Assembly (NCBI RefSeq): GCF_029369745.1
Contig: NZ_CP120210.1
Coordinates: 7,502,001 to 7,566,000, forward strand
Source: Amycolatopsis sp. QT-25
Lineage (GTDB): Bacteria; Actinomycetota; Actinomycetes; Mycobacteriales; Pseudonocardiaceae
Direction of reading: 5' to 3'
Length of the DNA: 64,000 nt
Part shown: in pieces, positions 31,176 through 37,742 of the stretch
How the letters are laid out: the number at the start of each line of letters is the position of its first letter
How positions within the stretch are numbered: the first letter of the stretch is position 1
The notes under the pieces: generated by a model
Database searches by the model: none
What the model saw: only the letters and a program-made list of their open reading frames with translations
What the model was told of the DNA's origin: nothing
Translations under genes and position numbers: made by a program

Positions 31176-31210
31176 GCGGGGCCGGGTCGCCGTAGCGACT
31201 CCGGCCCCGC
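31176..31210 (-). terminator. Terminator inside the early operon
   Basis: Ten-base arms GCGGGGCCGG / CCGGCCCCGC around an inner GTCGC-CGTA-GCGAC stem (one bulge). Reading on the minus strand it ends in TTTCC. It lies 5 bases past the stop of the 38-aa gene and divides the early operon into two transcription blocks. Confidence 0.6.
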
Positions 31211-31214
31211 CCGG

Positions 31215-31331
31215 TCAGCGACCGCCCGTGTCTGCAGGGCGGTCGCCGGGATCGGCGACGTCGTCGTCGGGATAGGGCACGCTGTCGATGTCCTCGCGCC
31301 ACGTGCGCAGCAGCTCCACGGGGTCGGTCAC
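31215..31331 (-). CDS. Hypothetical 38-aa acidic protein
   Basis: GTG 31331 overlaps the previous stop as GTGA. Reads MTDPVELLRTWREDIDSVPY, then PDDDVADPGDRPADTGGR. Tiny, acidic and probably disordered at the C-terminus. The coupling and codon use support a real gene. Confidence 0.55.
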   Translation of the reverse strand: MTDPVELLRTWREDIDSVPYPDDDVADPGDRPADTGGR

Positions 31332-31762
31332 GTCGCCGTCTCCGGTCCCCAGATGGCGTTGAGCCGGTAGACGTCGAGGAACGCGCGCAGGAGGTCGACT
31401 AGGCCCTCGAGCCCCTCGGCGGCCACGTGGCCGGTGACGACGTCCTGCGCGGCCTCGCCGTCGAGGTTCACCTGCGCCGTGATCGCCTTCATCGCGGTCA
31501 ACTCGGTCGGGTCGGGGGTTTCCTCGGCCTCGAGCGCGACCGGGCCGGGAGGGTTCATCAACGCGCGCAGCGTCTCGCCGACCACGACCAGCCCGACCGA
31601 GATCAGCGACCACAACCGGCCGTAGCGCTCGATCGGGTCGCCGGCGCCGAGGTACTCGCCGACCACGACGTCGGCCGCCTCCGGTGAGTCGGCCGCGGCC
31701 GCGCGCAGGAACACGGCGGCCGTGTCGACCACGTCGTCGAGTTGGTTCTGCTGGTCGCTCAT
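31328..31762 (-). CDS. Hypothetical 144-aa acidic early protein
   Basis: MSDQQNQLDDVVDTAAVFLR..., acidic and helical, with one mildly hydrophobic stretch (LWSLISVGLVVVGETLRALM). Coupled by 4-base overlaps on both sides. Not recognised. Confidence 0.6.
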   Translation of the reverse strand: MSDQQNQLDDVVDTAAVFLRAAAADSPEAADVVVGEYLGAGDPIERYGRLWSLISVGLVVVGETLRALMNPPGPVALEAEETPDPTELTAMKAITAQVNLDGEAAQDVVTGHVAAEGLEGLVDLLRAFLDVYRLNAIWGPETAT

Positions 31763-31992
31763 GCCGTCGGCCCCTCACGGTGCGGAGCGGGGTCGTCGGC
31801 GACGACGGCGAGGTCGGCCAATCCGTCGAGCACCACGTTGGCGCGGGGCACGCGCAGCGTGACCTCGGCGGGCTGCCCCGGCGACAGGGAGACCTCGACC
31901 CCGGAGATGACTCCGGAGATGTCGACGCCGTCGACCAGCACGCGGGCGGCGCGGTCAAGCGCGACAATGCGGACGCGTTTCCGGGCGGCCAT
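31759..31992 (-). CDS. Hypothetical 77-aa early protein
   Basis: Read from ATG 31992, which shares one base with the preceding stop (TGATG). Strand-rich: KRVRIVALDRAARVLVDGVD, ISGVISGVEVSLSPGQPAEV, TLRVPRANVVLDG. Looks like a small beta-sandwich. The same layout occurs in many actinophage early regions; function unknown. Confidence 0.6.
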   Translation of the reverse strand: MAARKRVRIVALDRAARVLVDGVDISGVISGVEVSLSPGQPAEVTLRVPRANVVLDGLADLAVVADDPAPHREGPTA

Positions 31993-32372
31993 CACGCGCC
32001 CCCCGCCGTGGCGGTGGGGTCGTAGGTGGCGACCACGGCACGCACGACCTCGGCGAGCAGCCGCGACCACGCGTCAACCGGGTCGGCCGCGTAGACGGCG
32101 GCGATAACGACTTCGATCGGGGCGGCCTGCCAGACCACCGGCCACACGGGGTGTCGGGAGTCGTCGAGGTCGAACCGTTCCGCAGGGCGGGCGAACGCCT
32201 CGCGCACGTGAGCGTCGGTGAGCCCGGCGTGCAGTCGTTTGGTGGCGCCGCGCGCAATGTCCTGCATGGCCTCGAGTTCGCGGTCGGTCGGCGGCCGGTA
32301 GGCGGCCTGCAGGGCGATCGCGTACCGGATCACGGCGTTGGCCGCGTTCGCCTCGGTGACGTTGAGTCCCAT
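31992..32372 (-). CDS. Hypothetical 126-aa early protein
   Basis: ATG 32372 in a TGATG overlap with the previous stop; an earlier codon at 32399 lies inside the upstream gene. Helical (MGLNVTEANAANAVIRYAIA; RELEAMQDIARGATKRLHAG). Not recognised. Confidence 0.6.
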   Translation of the reverse strand: MGLNVTEANAANAVIRYAIALQAAYRPPTDRELEAMQDIARGATKRLHAGLTDAHVREAFARPAERFDLDDSRHPVWPVVWQAAPIEVVIAAVYAADPVDAWSRLLAEVVRAVVATYDPTATAGGA

Positions 32373-32791
32373 CAGGACACCGCCCACGACGCGCGCCACG
32401 CGCGCAACCGCGCGCCAAGTTCGTCGATCCGGCGCTGCGAGATCCAGCCGGTACGGCGGGCGGCCTCGCCGGGGTGGCCGCGCTCGCCGTTGGCGAGGTA
32501 GCCGAACAGCGTCTCGAGCAGCCCATCGGCGGCGAGCAACTGCGCCTGCGCGGCCTTGGTCTCGTCGGTGAGCTTCACCAGGGCGGTGACGGTCTCCGCC
32601 ATGCTGTCGCCCCAGACGTCGACCGCGGCCGCGGCTGCGCCCCGGTACAGCTTCACCACGCGTTGCGGACCGTCGTTGACGATGTCGTCCCAGCGGGCGC
32701 CGGGCACGTTGCGCTCGTACATGGCGCGGGCGAACTTCTCGCGCAGTCCGCGCGAGCCGTCCAAACTGGACAGTCTCGGGGCGGTGGTCAT
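32372..32791 (-). CDS. Hypothetical 139-aa early protein
   Basis: MTTAPRLSSLDGSRGLREKF..., helical, tryptophan-containing (VVKLYRGAAAAAVDVWGDSM; WISQRRIDELGARLRAWRAS). Coupled to both neighbours. Not recognised. Confidence 0.6.
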   Translation of the reverse strand: MTTAPRLSSLDGSRGLREKFARAMYERNVPGARWDDIVNDGPQRVVKLYRGAAAAAVDVWGDSMAETVTALVKLTDETKAAQAQLLAADGLLETLFGYLANGERGHPGEAARRTGWISQRRIDELGARLRAWRASWAVS

Positions 32792-33120
32792 GCTCGTGTC
32801 CTCTCGTCGAGTTCAGGGGTGGTCTGGCGGGATTGCTCGAGTTCGGCGACGGCGGTCTCGGCGGCGAGGGTCTGCGTTTTGAGCGCCTCGCCGAGGCGGG
32901 CGGTCTCGTCGGCCAACACGGCGTTATCGGCCTCGAGTTCGGCGATGTAGGTACGGCAGTCGGCGAACGTCGGGTCGATCACCCGGTGCTGCACGTTGTC
33001 GGCGAGGTAGGCCGCGAAGTCCGGCAGGGGCACCTCGGCGTCGTTGCGGCGGGCCCACTGCTCGGTGGCCTGCCGGATCACGGTGGTGAGGGTCTCGGCC
33101 GTGCGGGGCGCGCCGCTCAC
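32788..33120 (-). CDS. Coiled-coil early protein (110 aa)
   Basis: GTG 33120 in a GTGA overlap. N-terminal helix (APRTAETLTTVIRQATEQWA), then a long heptad-like coiled coil (AELEADNAVLADETARLGEA; LKTQTLAAETAVAELEQSRQ). Probably an oligomerising accessory protein. The frame extends upstream to 33978 as shadow. Confidence 0.6.
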   Translation of the reverse strand: MSGAPRTAETLTTVIRQATEQWARRNDAEVPLPDFAAYLADNVQHRVIDPTFADCRTYIAELEADNAVLADETARLGEALKTQTLAAETAVAELEQSRQTTPELDERTRA

Positions 33121-33779
33121 GGCTGATCCGGATCGGTCGCGTCGTTGTCGGCCTGGTCCTCGCCGGTGCGCGGGCCGCGGATCGCCTCGACGATCGCGGG
33201 CAGGTCGGCGGCCTCGGGGATCACCGGTGGCGTTTTGCTGCCCTCGGCCTCGCCGACCACGCCCCTGCGCCGCAGTTCGTCCATGAGGCGTTCCGCGGTC
33301 TCGCGTCCGACGCGCAACTTCCGGGCGAGCATGGACACCGACGCGAGGTTCGCCGTGATCACCAGGTTGGCGGCCTGGCAAATCAGGTCGACCTCTTCGG
33401 CGGTCTTGCTCTTGCCCGCACCGGGGAATGACATGACCACCCCGGCGCCGTCGCGCAGCAAGTCGCCGGCGGCGTTCGCCGGGGCAGTCTCGACCTTGTC
33501 GAACGGGATCGCCTGTTGCCCGGTGCGCTTCTCGTACGCCTCGCGCCACACCCGGCGAAGTGACTTCGCGTCCGCGCTCGAGCCGGGGAACGCCTCGCAG
33601 GCGACGATGCGCGCGGTTGGGATCACCTCGCCCGACTCGATGTCTTGCGTGACCTTCTGCGTGGTCACGATGGCGACGACCAGGTGCGTGGAGGTCGGGT
33701 CGTCCAGCAGGGCGGCGCCGATCATGCTGATGCCGTTCTTGTCGTCCTTGGGCAGCCGCCCGGACAGGCTCACACTCAT
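33117..33779 (-). CDS. Early protein with C-terminal FtsK-gamma-like winged helix
   Basis: 220 aa. Residues about 130-185 (DLICQAANLVITANLASVSM; LARKLRVGRETAERLMDELR; RRGVVGEAEGSK) match the gamma domain of FtsK/SpoIIIE translocases, including the A-S-V/T-S-M-L-x-R-x-L-R-x-G helix and the RLMD-L---G-VG--EGSK end. There is no FtsK motor or Walker A ATPase. The N-terminal 120 residues form a separate conserved-looking domain (RLPKDDKNGISMIGAALLDD; FPGSSADAKSLRRVWREAYE). A free gamma domain should read FtsK orienting sequences on host DNA. Coupled by 4-base overlaps. Confidence 0.75.
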   Translation of the reverse strand: MSVSLSGRLPKDDKNGISMIGAALLDDPTSTHLVVAIVTTQKVTQDIESGEVIPTARIVACEAFPGSSADAKSLRRVWREAYEKRTGQQAIPFDKVETAPANAAGDLLRDGAGVVMSFPGAGKSKTAEEVDLICQAANLVITANLASVSMLARKLRVGRETAERLMDELRRRGVVGEAEGSKTPPVIPEAADLPAIVEAIRGPRTGEDQADNDATDPDQP

Positions 33780-34390
33780 GGCGTTCCCTTCGTGGTGTCG
33801 TGGTGCTCACCGGGCGGGAGCGCGGTGAACTCGGCTTCACGGGCCGAGGCCGGGGTGCCGCGAGGGTGGAGCGCGACCAGGTAGACCCACCCGACGGCCG
33901 TCCACTCGCGACGGGCGACGACACAGCGCAAGGTGCCGCGCAGCAACAACGGCTGCTCGACCTCGAACCGCGGCTCACTCGCCGGCCAGTCGGACGCGGC
34001 CGCAGCGCCTATTGGTGGTCGCCACCCGGCGGCGAGAATCGCGTCGGCGGTGGCCTCGATGTCTGCAGTCTCAAGACCGGTCAGGTCTTCCGGCAGGCTG
34101 CAGTCGATGAGACCGGCGAGACGCTGCCGCTCCTCGCCTGTAGCGGCCGTATCGGTGATGTGGCCGTAATAGTCGGCCGCGGCCTGCCACGTCAGGTGAA
34201 CCGGGCAGAGTTTGACCTTGCGCCACGCGCACGCGGGGCAGCCGGTGGGATCCGGGTCGGGCTTGTACTGCAGCAGCGGGTTACGCGGGTAGTCGTAGCC
34301 CGACACGACTGTCGTGTCGGTCTTGCGGCGGCGGGCGGGACGGCGGTCGCCGTCGCCGCCCGCCACCGACAGGTGCGAACGCGTGCTCAC
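33776..34390 (-). CDS. Early protein with cysteine cluster (204 aa)
   Basis: Starts with a basic tail (RRPARRRKTDTTVVSGYDYP), then DPTGCPACAWRKVKLCPVHL, a four-Cys/His zinc site. The C-terminal half contains strand-rich sequence (QPLLLRGTLRCVVARREWTA; VGWVYLVALHPRGT). Coupled on both sides. Probably nucleic-acid associated; not recognised further. Confidence 0.6.
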   Translation of the reverse strand: MSTRSHLSVAGGDGDRRPARRRKTDTTVVSGYDYPRNPLLQYKPDPDPTGCPACAWRKVKLCPVHLTWQAAADYYGHITDTAATGEERQRLAGLIDCSLPEDLTGLETADIEATADAILAAGWRPPIGAAAASDWPASEPRFEVEQPLLLRGTLRCVVARREWTAVGWVYLVALHPRGTPASAREAEFTALPPGEHHDTTKGTP

Positions 34391-34833
34391 GCCACGCCGT
34401 TCGCGATGCGGGCGAGTTCGGTGTCGACCGCGGCCTCGTCGACCGCGGCCGCCTCGGCGCCGAGCGGCACCAGCTGCTCGGTCACGTCGAGCACGTTGTC
34501 GATCTCGCTGTGATCGAACGAGAACAGCGACGACGAACAGTTCCGCTCACAGCCGCAGCGCACCGTGACCTCGACCCACTGCGACAACAACGGCTGCACG
34601 AACACGAAACCGTCGGCGCCGACGGGTTCGATCCGGCCGCGGTCGAGCAGCTCGCGCGCGAACCGGAACGCGTACGTAGTGCCGCTGATCTGCATCGTGA
34701 TGGCCCACGGGTCAGTGCGGTCGTAGCGCCACTCGATGCCGATACGGCCGACCCTGGCGCGCGTGCCCTCGCCGAGCTTGCGCACGACCAGCCGCGCATA
34801 GGTGGGGTACGTGACCCCGTCAGCGTCGATCAT
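34387..34833 (-). CDS. SsgA-like protein (SALP) encoded by prophage
   Basis: 148 aa from ATG 34833 with AAGGAAC upstream. The SsgA/SsgB pattern is present throughout: EWRYDRTDPWAITMQI (35-50), FRFARELLDRGRIEPVGADG (57-75), VFVQP (77-81), ILDVTEQLVPLGAE-type segment (112-127: IDNVLDVTEQLVPLGAE) and VDTELARIA at the C-terminus. In Streptomyces, SALPs control septum placement and sporulation-specific division, SsgB recruiting FtsZ. A short cysteine-containing insertion (RCGCERNCSS, 92-101) is unusual for the family. It lies mid-operon between coupled early genes, so expression should start soon after induction. Confidence 0.75.
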   Translation of the reverse strand: MIDADGVTYPTYARLVVRKLGEGTRARVGRIGIEWRYDRTDPWAITMQISGTTYAFRFARELLDRGRIEPVGADGFVFVQPLLSQWVEVTVRCGCERNCSSSLFSFDHSEIDNVLDVTEQLVPLGAEAAAVDEAAVDTELARIANGVA

Positions 34834-35075
34834 GAGGACGTTCCTTCCTGGACAAGAGGGACCCACCCGGCGACCTGGTCGTCGCGGAGGGCCTGCAGGA
34901 CATGAGCGAGGCGGAAACCGGGCGGCACGTAGACCACCGACCACGGGCTGCGCAGGCTGCTACGGCGGTCGCTCCGGATCGCGACCACGCCGTCGAAGGA
35001 CTCGCGCACCTCCAGCCGCGGCGGAACCGGGACGGACTGCGGCGGCGACGGCGAGATGTCGAGGCGGACCGTCAT
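34830..35075 (-). CDS. Hypothetical 81-aa early protein
   Basis: MTVRLDISPSPPQSVPVPPR, then a small beta-rich part (SFDGVVAIRSDRRSSLRSPW SVVYVPPGFRLAHVL). Overlaps the SsgA-like start by 4 bases (ATGA). Not recognised. Confidence 0.6.
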   Translation of the reverse strand: MTVRLDISPSPPQSVPVPPRLEVRESFDGVVAIRSDRRSSLRSPWSVVYVPPGFRLAHVLQALRDDQVAGWVPLVQEGTSS

Positions 35076-35377
35076 CGCTGCACGCTCCGCTCGCCGTCGC
35101 CCCCGGCGGCGCGGTCGGCGCGGATCGCGGCGACCGTGCGATCGAGTTCGCCGAGCAACGTCCGCGTGCGTTCTTCGGGGTCTTCACCGAACTCGCCGCG
35201 CGTCAGGTTCCACAACAGCGACAGCGCCGACGAGAGACCGGCCACGCGGGCACCCTCACGCCACGCGCCGTCCTTCGCGGTCGCCTCGCCCTTATCGCGC
35301 TCCTGCTGCAGCACGGTCGTGAAGTCGGCGAGCGCCTTACGCAGCTGCGCCTCGGTCAACCGATCCGGGGCGGTCAC
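35072..35377 (-). CDS. Hypothetical 101-aa helical early protein
   Basis: GTG 35377 in a GTGA overlap. Two helices dominate (EAQLRKALADFTTVLQQERD; EERTRTLLGELDRTVAAIRA). Not recognised. Confidence 0.6.
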   Translation of the reverse strand: MTAPDRLTEAQLRKALADFTTVLQQERDKGEATAKDGAWREGARVAGLSSALSLLWNLTRGEFGEDPEERTRTLLGELDRTVAAIRADRAAGGDGERSVQR

Positions 35378-35802
35378 GGGCACACCTCGAGACGGATCGG
35401 GCGCGTGAGGTCGATCCGTTCGACCAGGGCCTGCCTGACGGGGCCGTAGGGCTGCATCGCACAGCCGTGGCACACCTGGGCCACCTGCAGCGGGTTGTGC
35501 GGGTCGTGCGGATCCGGGGCGCCGTGCACCCGCACCGTGGTGATCCGGCGCGATCCGGGGCACCAACCGCACTCACGCGGCACGAACTCCGGGTCGAACC
35601 TGACCTCGACGTCGCCGAGCGCGCGCAACTGCATCACCCGCACGTCGGGGTGGTCGATCAGGTCACCGACGGCCGGGAAGATCCGGGTGGCCTCGGCCGT
35701 GGCGCCGTAAGCGCGACCGGTCACCCGGCGGAACCACGTCCGGAACGACGTCGCACACGAGCGGTGGCGGCCGCCGGTAGCGGTATCCTTCGCTGTGATC
35801 AC
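35374..35802 (-). CDS. Hypothetical early protein with CxxC pairs (142 aa)
   Basis: GTG 35802 with AAGAGGAAG upstream. Contains RECGWCPGSRRITTVRVHGA and VCHGCAMQPYGPVRQALV, two CxxC pairs that would form a zinc site. First gene after the tandem hairpins at 35824-35873. Function unknown. Confidence 0.6.
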   Translation of the reverse strand: MITAKDTATGGRHRSCATSFRTWFRRVTGRAYGATAEATRIFPAVGDLIDHPDVRVMQLRALGDVEVRFDPEFVPRECGWCPGSRRITTVRVHGAPDPHDPHNPLQVAQVCHGCAMQPYGPVRQALVERIDLTRPIRLEVCP

Positions 35803-35823
35803 GAGGGCACTTCCTCTTGGTCA

Positions 35824-35873
35824 GGGCCCCTCGGGGCCATGCCCGCCTCACGCCTGCGATGCGTGAGGCGGGC
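35824..35873 (+). terminator. Tandem hairpins with plus-strand T-run
   Basis: A small stem GGCCCC/GGGGCC (35825-35838) followed by a perfect 13-bp stem (35841-35853 with 35861-35873, 7-base loop), with TTTTTT starting three bases later on the plus strand. The flanking genes read on the minus strand, so this either ends an antisense transcript or works as an attenuator in the early leader. Confidence 0.6.
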
Positions 35874-35892
35874 CTCTTTTTTCGGGGGAAGA

Positions 35893-36129
35893 TCAGGAGG
35901 CGACGCGGAACCGGCGGATGCCGCGTGACGGCGGCTGCTTCTCCATCCAGCGATTGGCGTCGTCGATGTGCACGAACCGCTTGCCGTCCGGGCCGGACGG
36001 CTGCATGTTCTTGAGACCGCGTTTGCCGTCCGAGCGGTCGTACTCGAGGCATTTCTGCTGCACGGTCCGGACGTGCATCCGCAGATAGTCCGCGGTTTCC
36101 TGCAGCGTCATCCACGGTGATTCGGTCAT
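35893..36129 (-). CDS. Excisionase-like HTH protein
   Basis: 78 aa. The N-terminal part (MTLQETADYLRMHVRTVQQK CLEYDR) is a MerR/HTH_17-type DNA-binding fold, with a wing-like FVHIDDANRWMEKQP, the usual plan of phage excisionases and small DNA-bending proteins. It overlaps the Cro-like stop by 4 bases, so it is co-expressed with lytic entry, which fits a recombination directionality factor for the integrase. Confidence 0.65.
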   Translation of the reverse strand: MTESPWMTLQETADYLRMHVRTVQQKCLEYDRSDGKRGLKNMQPSGPDGKRFVHIDDANRWMEKQPPSRGIRRFRVAS

Positions 36130-36437
36130 GCCGCGACTCCGGCGTTGTTCCGGCGGGGTCCGGTGGCCGTCTTTGTGGAGGGTGCATCGGGCGGGGCGTT
36201 GGTCGCGAGGATGTCGTCGACGACGTCTCGAATGGAAGCGTCGTGAGGTCGCCGCAGTAACTGCGCGATGACGTAAATCCGGTCGAGGCGCATCGGGTCC
36301 CGTCCGGCAACGGCGTTACGCAGCGTTCCATAGGGGATGCCGGAGAGTGCGGCCAACTGCTTCGCGTCCCTGATGCCCAGTTCCGCCATGCGGTGCCGAA
36401 CGCGCTCCGCGTGCAACTTGTTGGGCGTGGTGGTCAT
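36126..36437 (-). CDS. Cro-like early repressor
   Basis: 103 aa from ATG 36437; a codon at 36452 would overlap an operator. XRE helix-turn-helix: AERVRHRMAELGIRDAKQLA, ALSGIPYGTLRNAVAGRDPM. It is the first gene of the leftward early operon and is divergent from the CI-like gene across the TCTGCA operator region, the position of Cro in temperate phages. The C-terminal 40 residues are polar and alanine/proline-rich. Confidence 0.75.
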   Translation of the reverse strand: MTTTPNKLHAERVRHRMAELGIRDAKQLAALSGIPYGTLRNAVAGRDPMRLDRIYVIAQLLRRPHDASIRDVVDDILATNAPPDAPSTKTATGPRRNNAGVAA

Positions 36438-36445
36438 AAGCACAC

Positions 36446-36634
36446 TCTGCATGGTTCTGCATCATCTTGTCAACGCAGAACAGCGCAAACTTGCATCACA
36501 CCCTTGCTACTCTGCACAACTCTGCATTACTCTGCACCTTCATGAGGGGTACAGCAGAGACGTACCGAGGCAGACCAGGGAAAACCCGAGCAATCAGACA
36601 GGTAGCGCTCTACACCAGTCTGCGGCATTCTGCA
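36446..36634. promoter_or_regulatory. Lysis-lysogeny operator region with 10-bp phased TCTGCA sites
   Basis: TCTGCA at 36446 and 36456; at 36511, 36521 and 36531; and TCTGCG at 36619 with TCTGCA at 36629. Within each group the spacing is exactly 10 bp, so sites face one side of the helix. An inverted CGCAGA lies at 36474 within CAACGCAGAACA, a 12-mer found again at 37714 before the integrase gene. The region separates the Cro-like and CI-like genes. Confidence 0.7.
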
Positions 36635-36637
36635 CAA

Positions 36638-37144
36638 GTGACCCGACGCAGACTGCGCACAGCTGACTACAGCGCGGAAGCACGTAAGCGACTCGGCGAT
36701 GCAGTCGAAGTTGCGCGCAAATCCATCGGGTACAAGTTTCGGCCGGCTTTCGCCACATTCGCGGGCATATCAAAACGCAGCTTGGACGCAGTAGAGAACG
36801 GCGAACCTGGAGTCGGGGAGACGAACCTCCGCGCCATCGGCCGGGCGCTTCCCCACTGGAACGAGGACACTCCGCGCGTGATTCTCGAGGACGGGCCGAT
36901 ACCGCCGGCGCCCGAGCCGACCGCCACGACCAAGGTCGAACGACCACGGGCGCACGAGTGGTCGGCCGCCTTTCGGGCACGGGTCCTCGAGACGTCCGAC
37001 GAAGATCATCTAAAAGAGGCGCGGCGGATCCGCATGGAGGACGGCCGGCTAGCTCAGCTGCGCTACCTGGAAGCCGTGTTCCAGATCAAGGCACAAGCCG
37101 CCGAGGCGGCCGCCGCCATCGAAAACGATCACTCCGCACCCTAA
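36638..37144 (+). CDS. CI-like prophage repressor
   Basis: 168 aa from GTG 36638; alternative starts are ATG 36542 or GTG 36467, which would read through the operator groups. XRE-type DNA-binding region (KRLGDAVEVARKSIGYKFRP; FATFAGISKRSLDAVENGEP; TNLRAIGRALPHWNED), then an acidic linker and a C-terminal helical region (EARRIRMEDGRLAQLRYLEA). No LexA-like peptidase motif, so induction would not follow simple RecA-stimulated cleavage. Two operator half sites end 4 bases before the GTG, pointing to autoregulation and perhaps a leaderless mRNA. Confidence 0.7.
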   Translation: MTRRRLRTADYSAEARKRLGDAVEVARKSIGYKFRPAFATFAGISKRSLDAVENGEPGVGETNLRAIGRALPHWNEDTPRVILEDGPIPPAPEPTATTKVERPRAHEWSAAFRARVLETSDEDHLKEARRIRMEDGRLAQLRYLEAVFQIKAQAAEAAAAIENDHSAP

Positions 37145-37353
37145 AATGGCTGGTCATCCTAGGTGCTTTGCATAGGCAAGCAAGCAAGTTTGTCAACATT
37201 TAACCTATGCACTACTCCGCATGGGTGGTCCCACTACGGATGGTTTACTCCGAACAGGTTGGTGTTTCGTCCTACGTCTAACAAGCGGGCATCGACGAGC
37301 GCTATTCCTTCTGCCAAACGGGTCATCCCCGTAAGCCGAAGGAGGGGGAAACC
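37145..37353. promoter_or_regulatory. Intergenic region before the small membrane gene
   Basis: 209 bases without a gene. It contains an 8-bp inverted repeat TGCATAGG/CCTATGCA around an AT-rich stretch (TTTGTCAACATTTAA), and CTCCGCATGG near 37212, one base off the operator-type CTCTGCATGG at 36444. Probably a promoter for 37354, possibly under the same repressor. Confidence 0.4.
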
Positions 37354-37665
37354 ATGCACCACCACCCGATCCCAGAGCCTGCCACGGTGCCACTGCATCG
37401 CGTGCTGTTCTGGATTGCCGGGTTTTGCGCCGCGGAGCTGACCGCGCACGCGATCGCGGCCCATCTGCTGGGCTGGAGCGCGCCGCTGCTGATCTTGAAC
37501 TGCTCCGCGGTCGCCGTCGTGTGGGTCGCGGCGATCTTGACCATGTGCACGCAGACAGTCGTGGTCGCACTGCGCCACGACCAGCTCGACCAAGTCGGCC
37601 ACGAGGCCGGCGACGCGACCGATCTTGAAATCGCTCGACTGGAACGACGTTTCCGCGGTGCTTAG
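37354..37665 (+). CDS. Small membrane protein next to integrase
   Basis: 103 aa with a strong GAAGGAGGGGG ribosome site. Two membrane helices (RVLFWIAGFCAAELTAHAIA and PLLILNCSAVAVVWVAAILT) and a charged tail (QLDQVGHEAGDATDLEIARL). Lies between repressor and integrase on the plus strand, so it is likely made in the lysogen; a superinfection-exclusion role is plausible but unproven. Confidence 0.65.
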   Translation: MHHHPIPEPATVPLHRVLFWIAGFCAAELTAHAIAAHLLGWSAPLLILNCSAVAVVWVAAILTMCTQTVVVALRHDQLDQVGHEAGDATDLEIARLERRFRGA

Positions 37666-37710
37666 AGCCGGGGGAGAGCGGCGCCACGGTCGAGCCGCTC
37701 TCCCCCGGCT
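37666..37710 (+). terminator. Terminator between membrane gene and integrase
   Basis: Perfect 17-bp stem (37666-37682 with 37694-37710), 11-base loop, followed by TTTG. Begins right after the stop at 37665. Confidence 0.75.
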
Positions 37711-37742
37711 TTTGCAACGCAGAACACATAGGAGGTCGAGAA

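Noticed and set aside
36446-36634. Short tandem repeat / CRISPR remnant
   Set aside because: Hexamers with 10-bp helical spacing between divergent repressor genes fit operators, not repeats with spacers.
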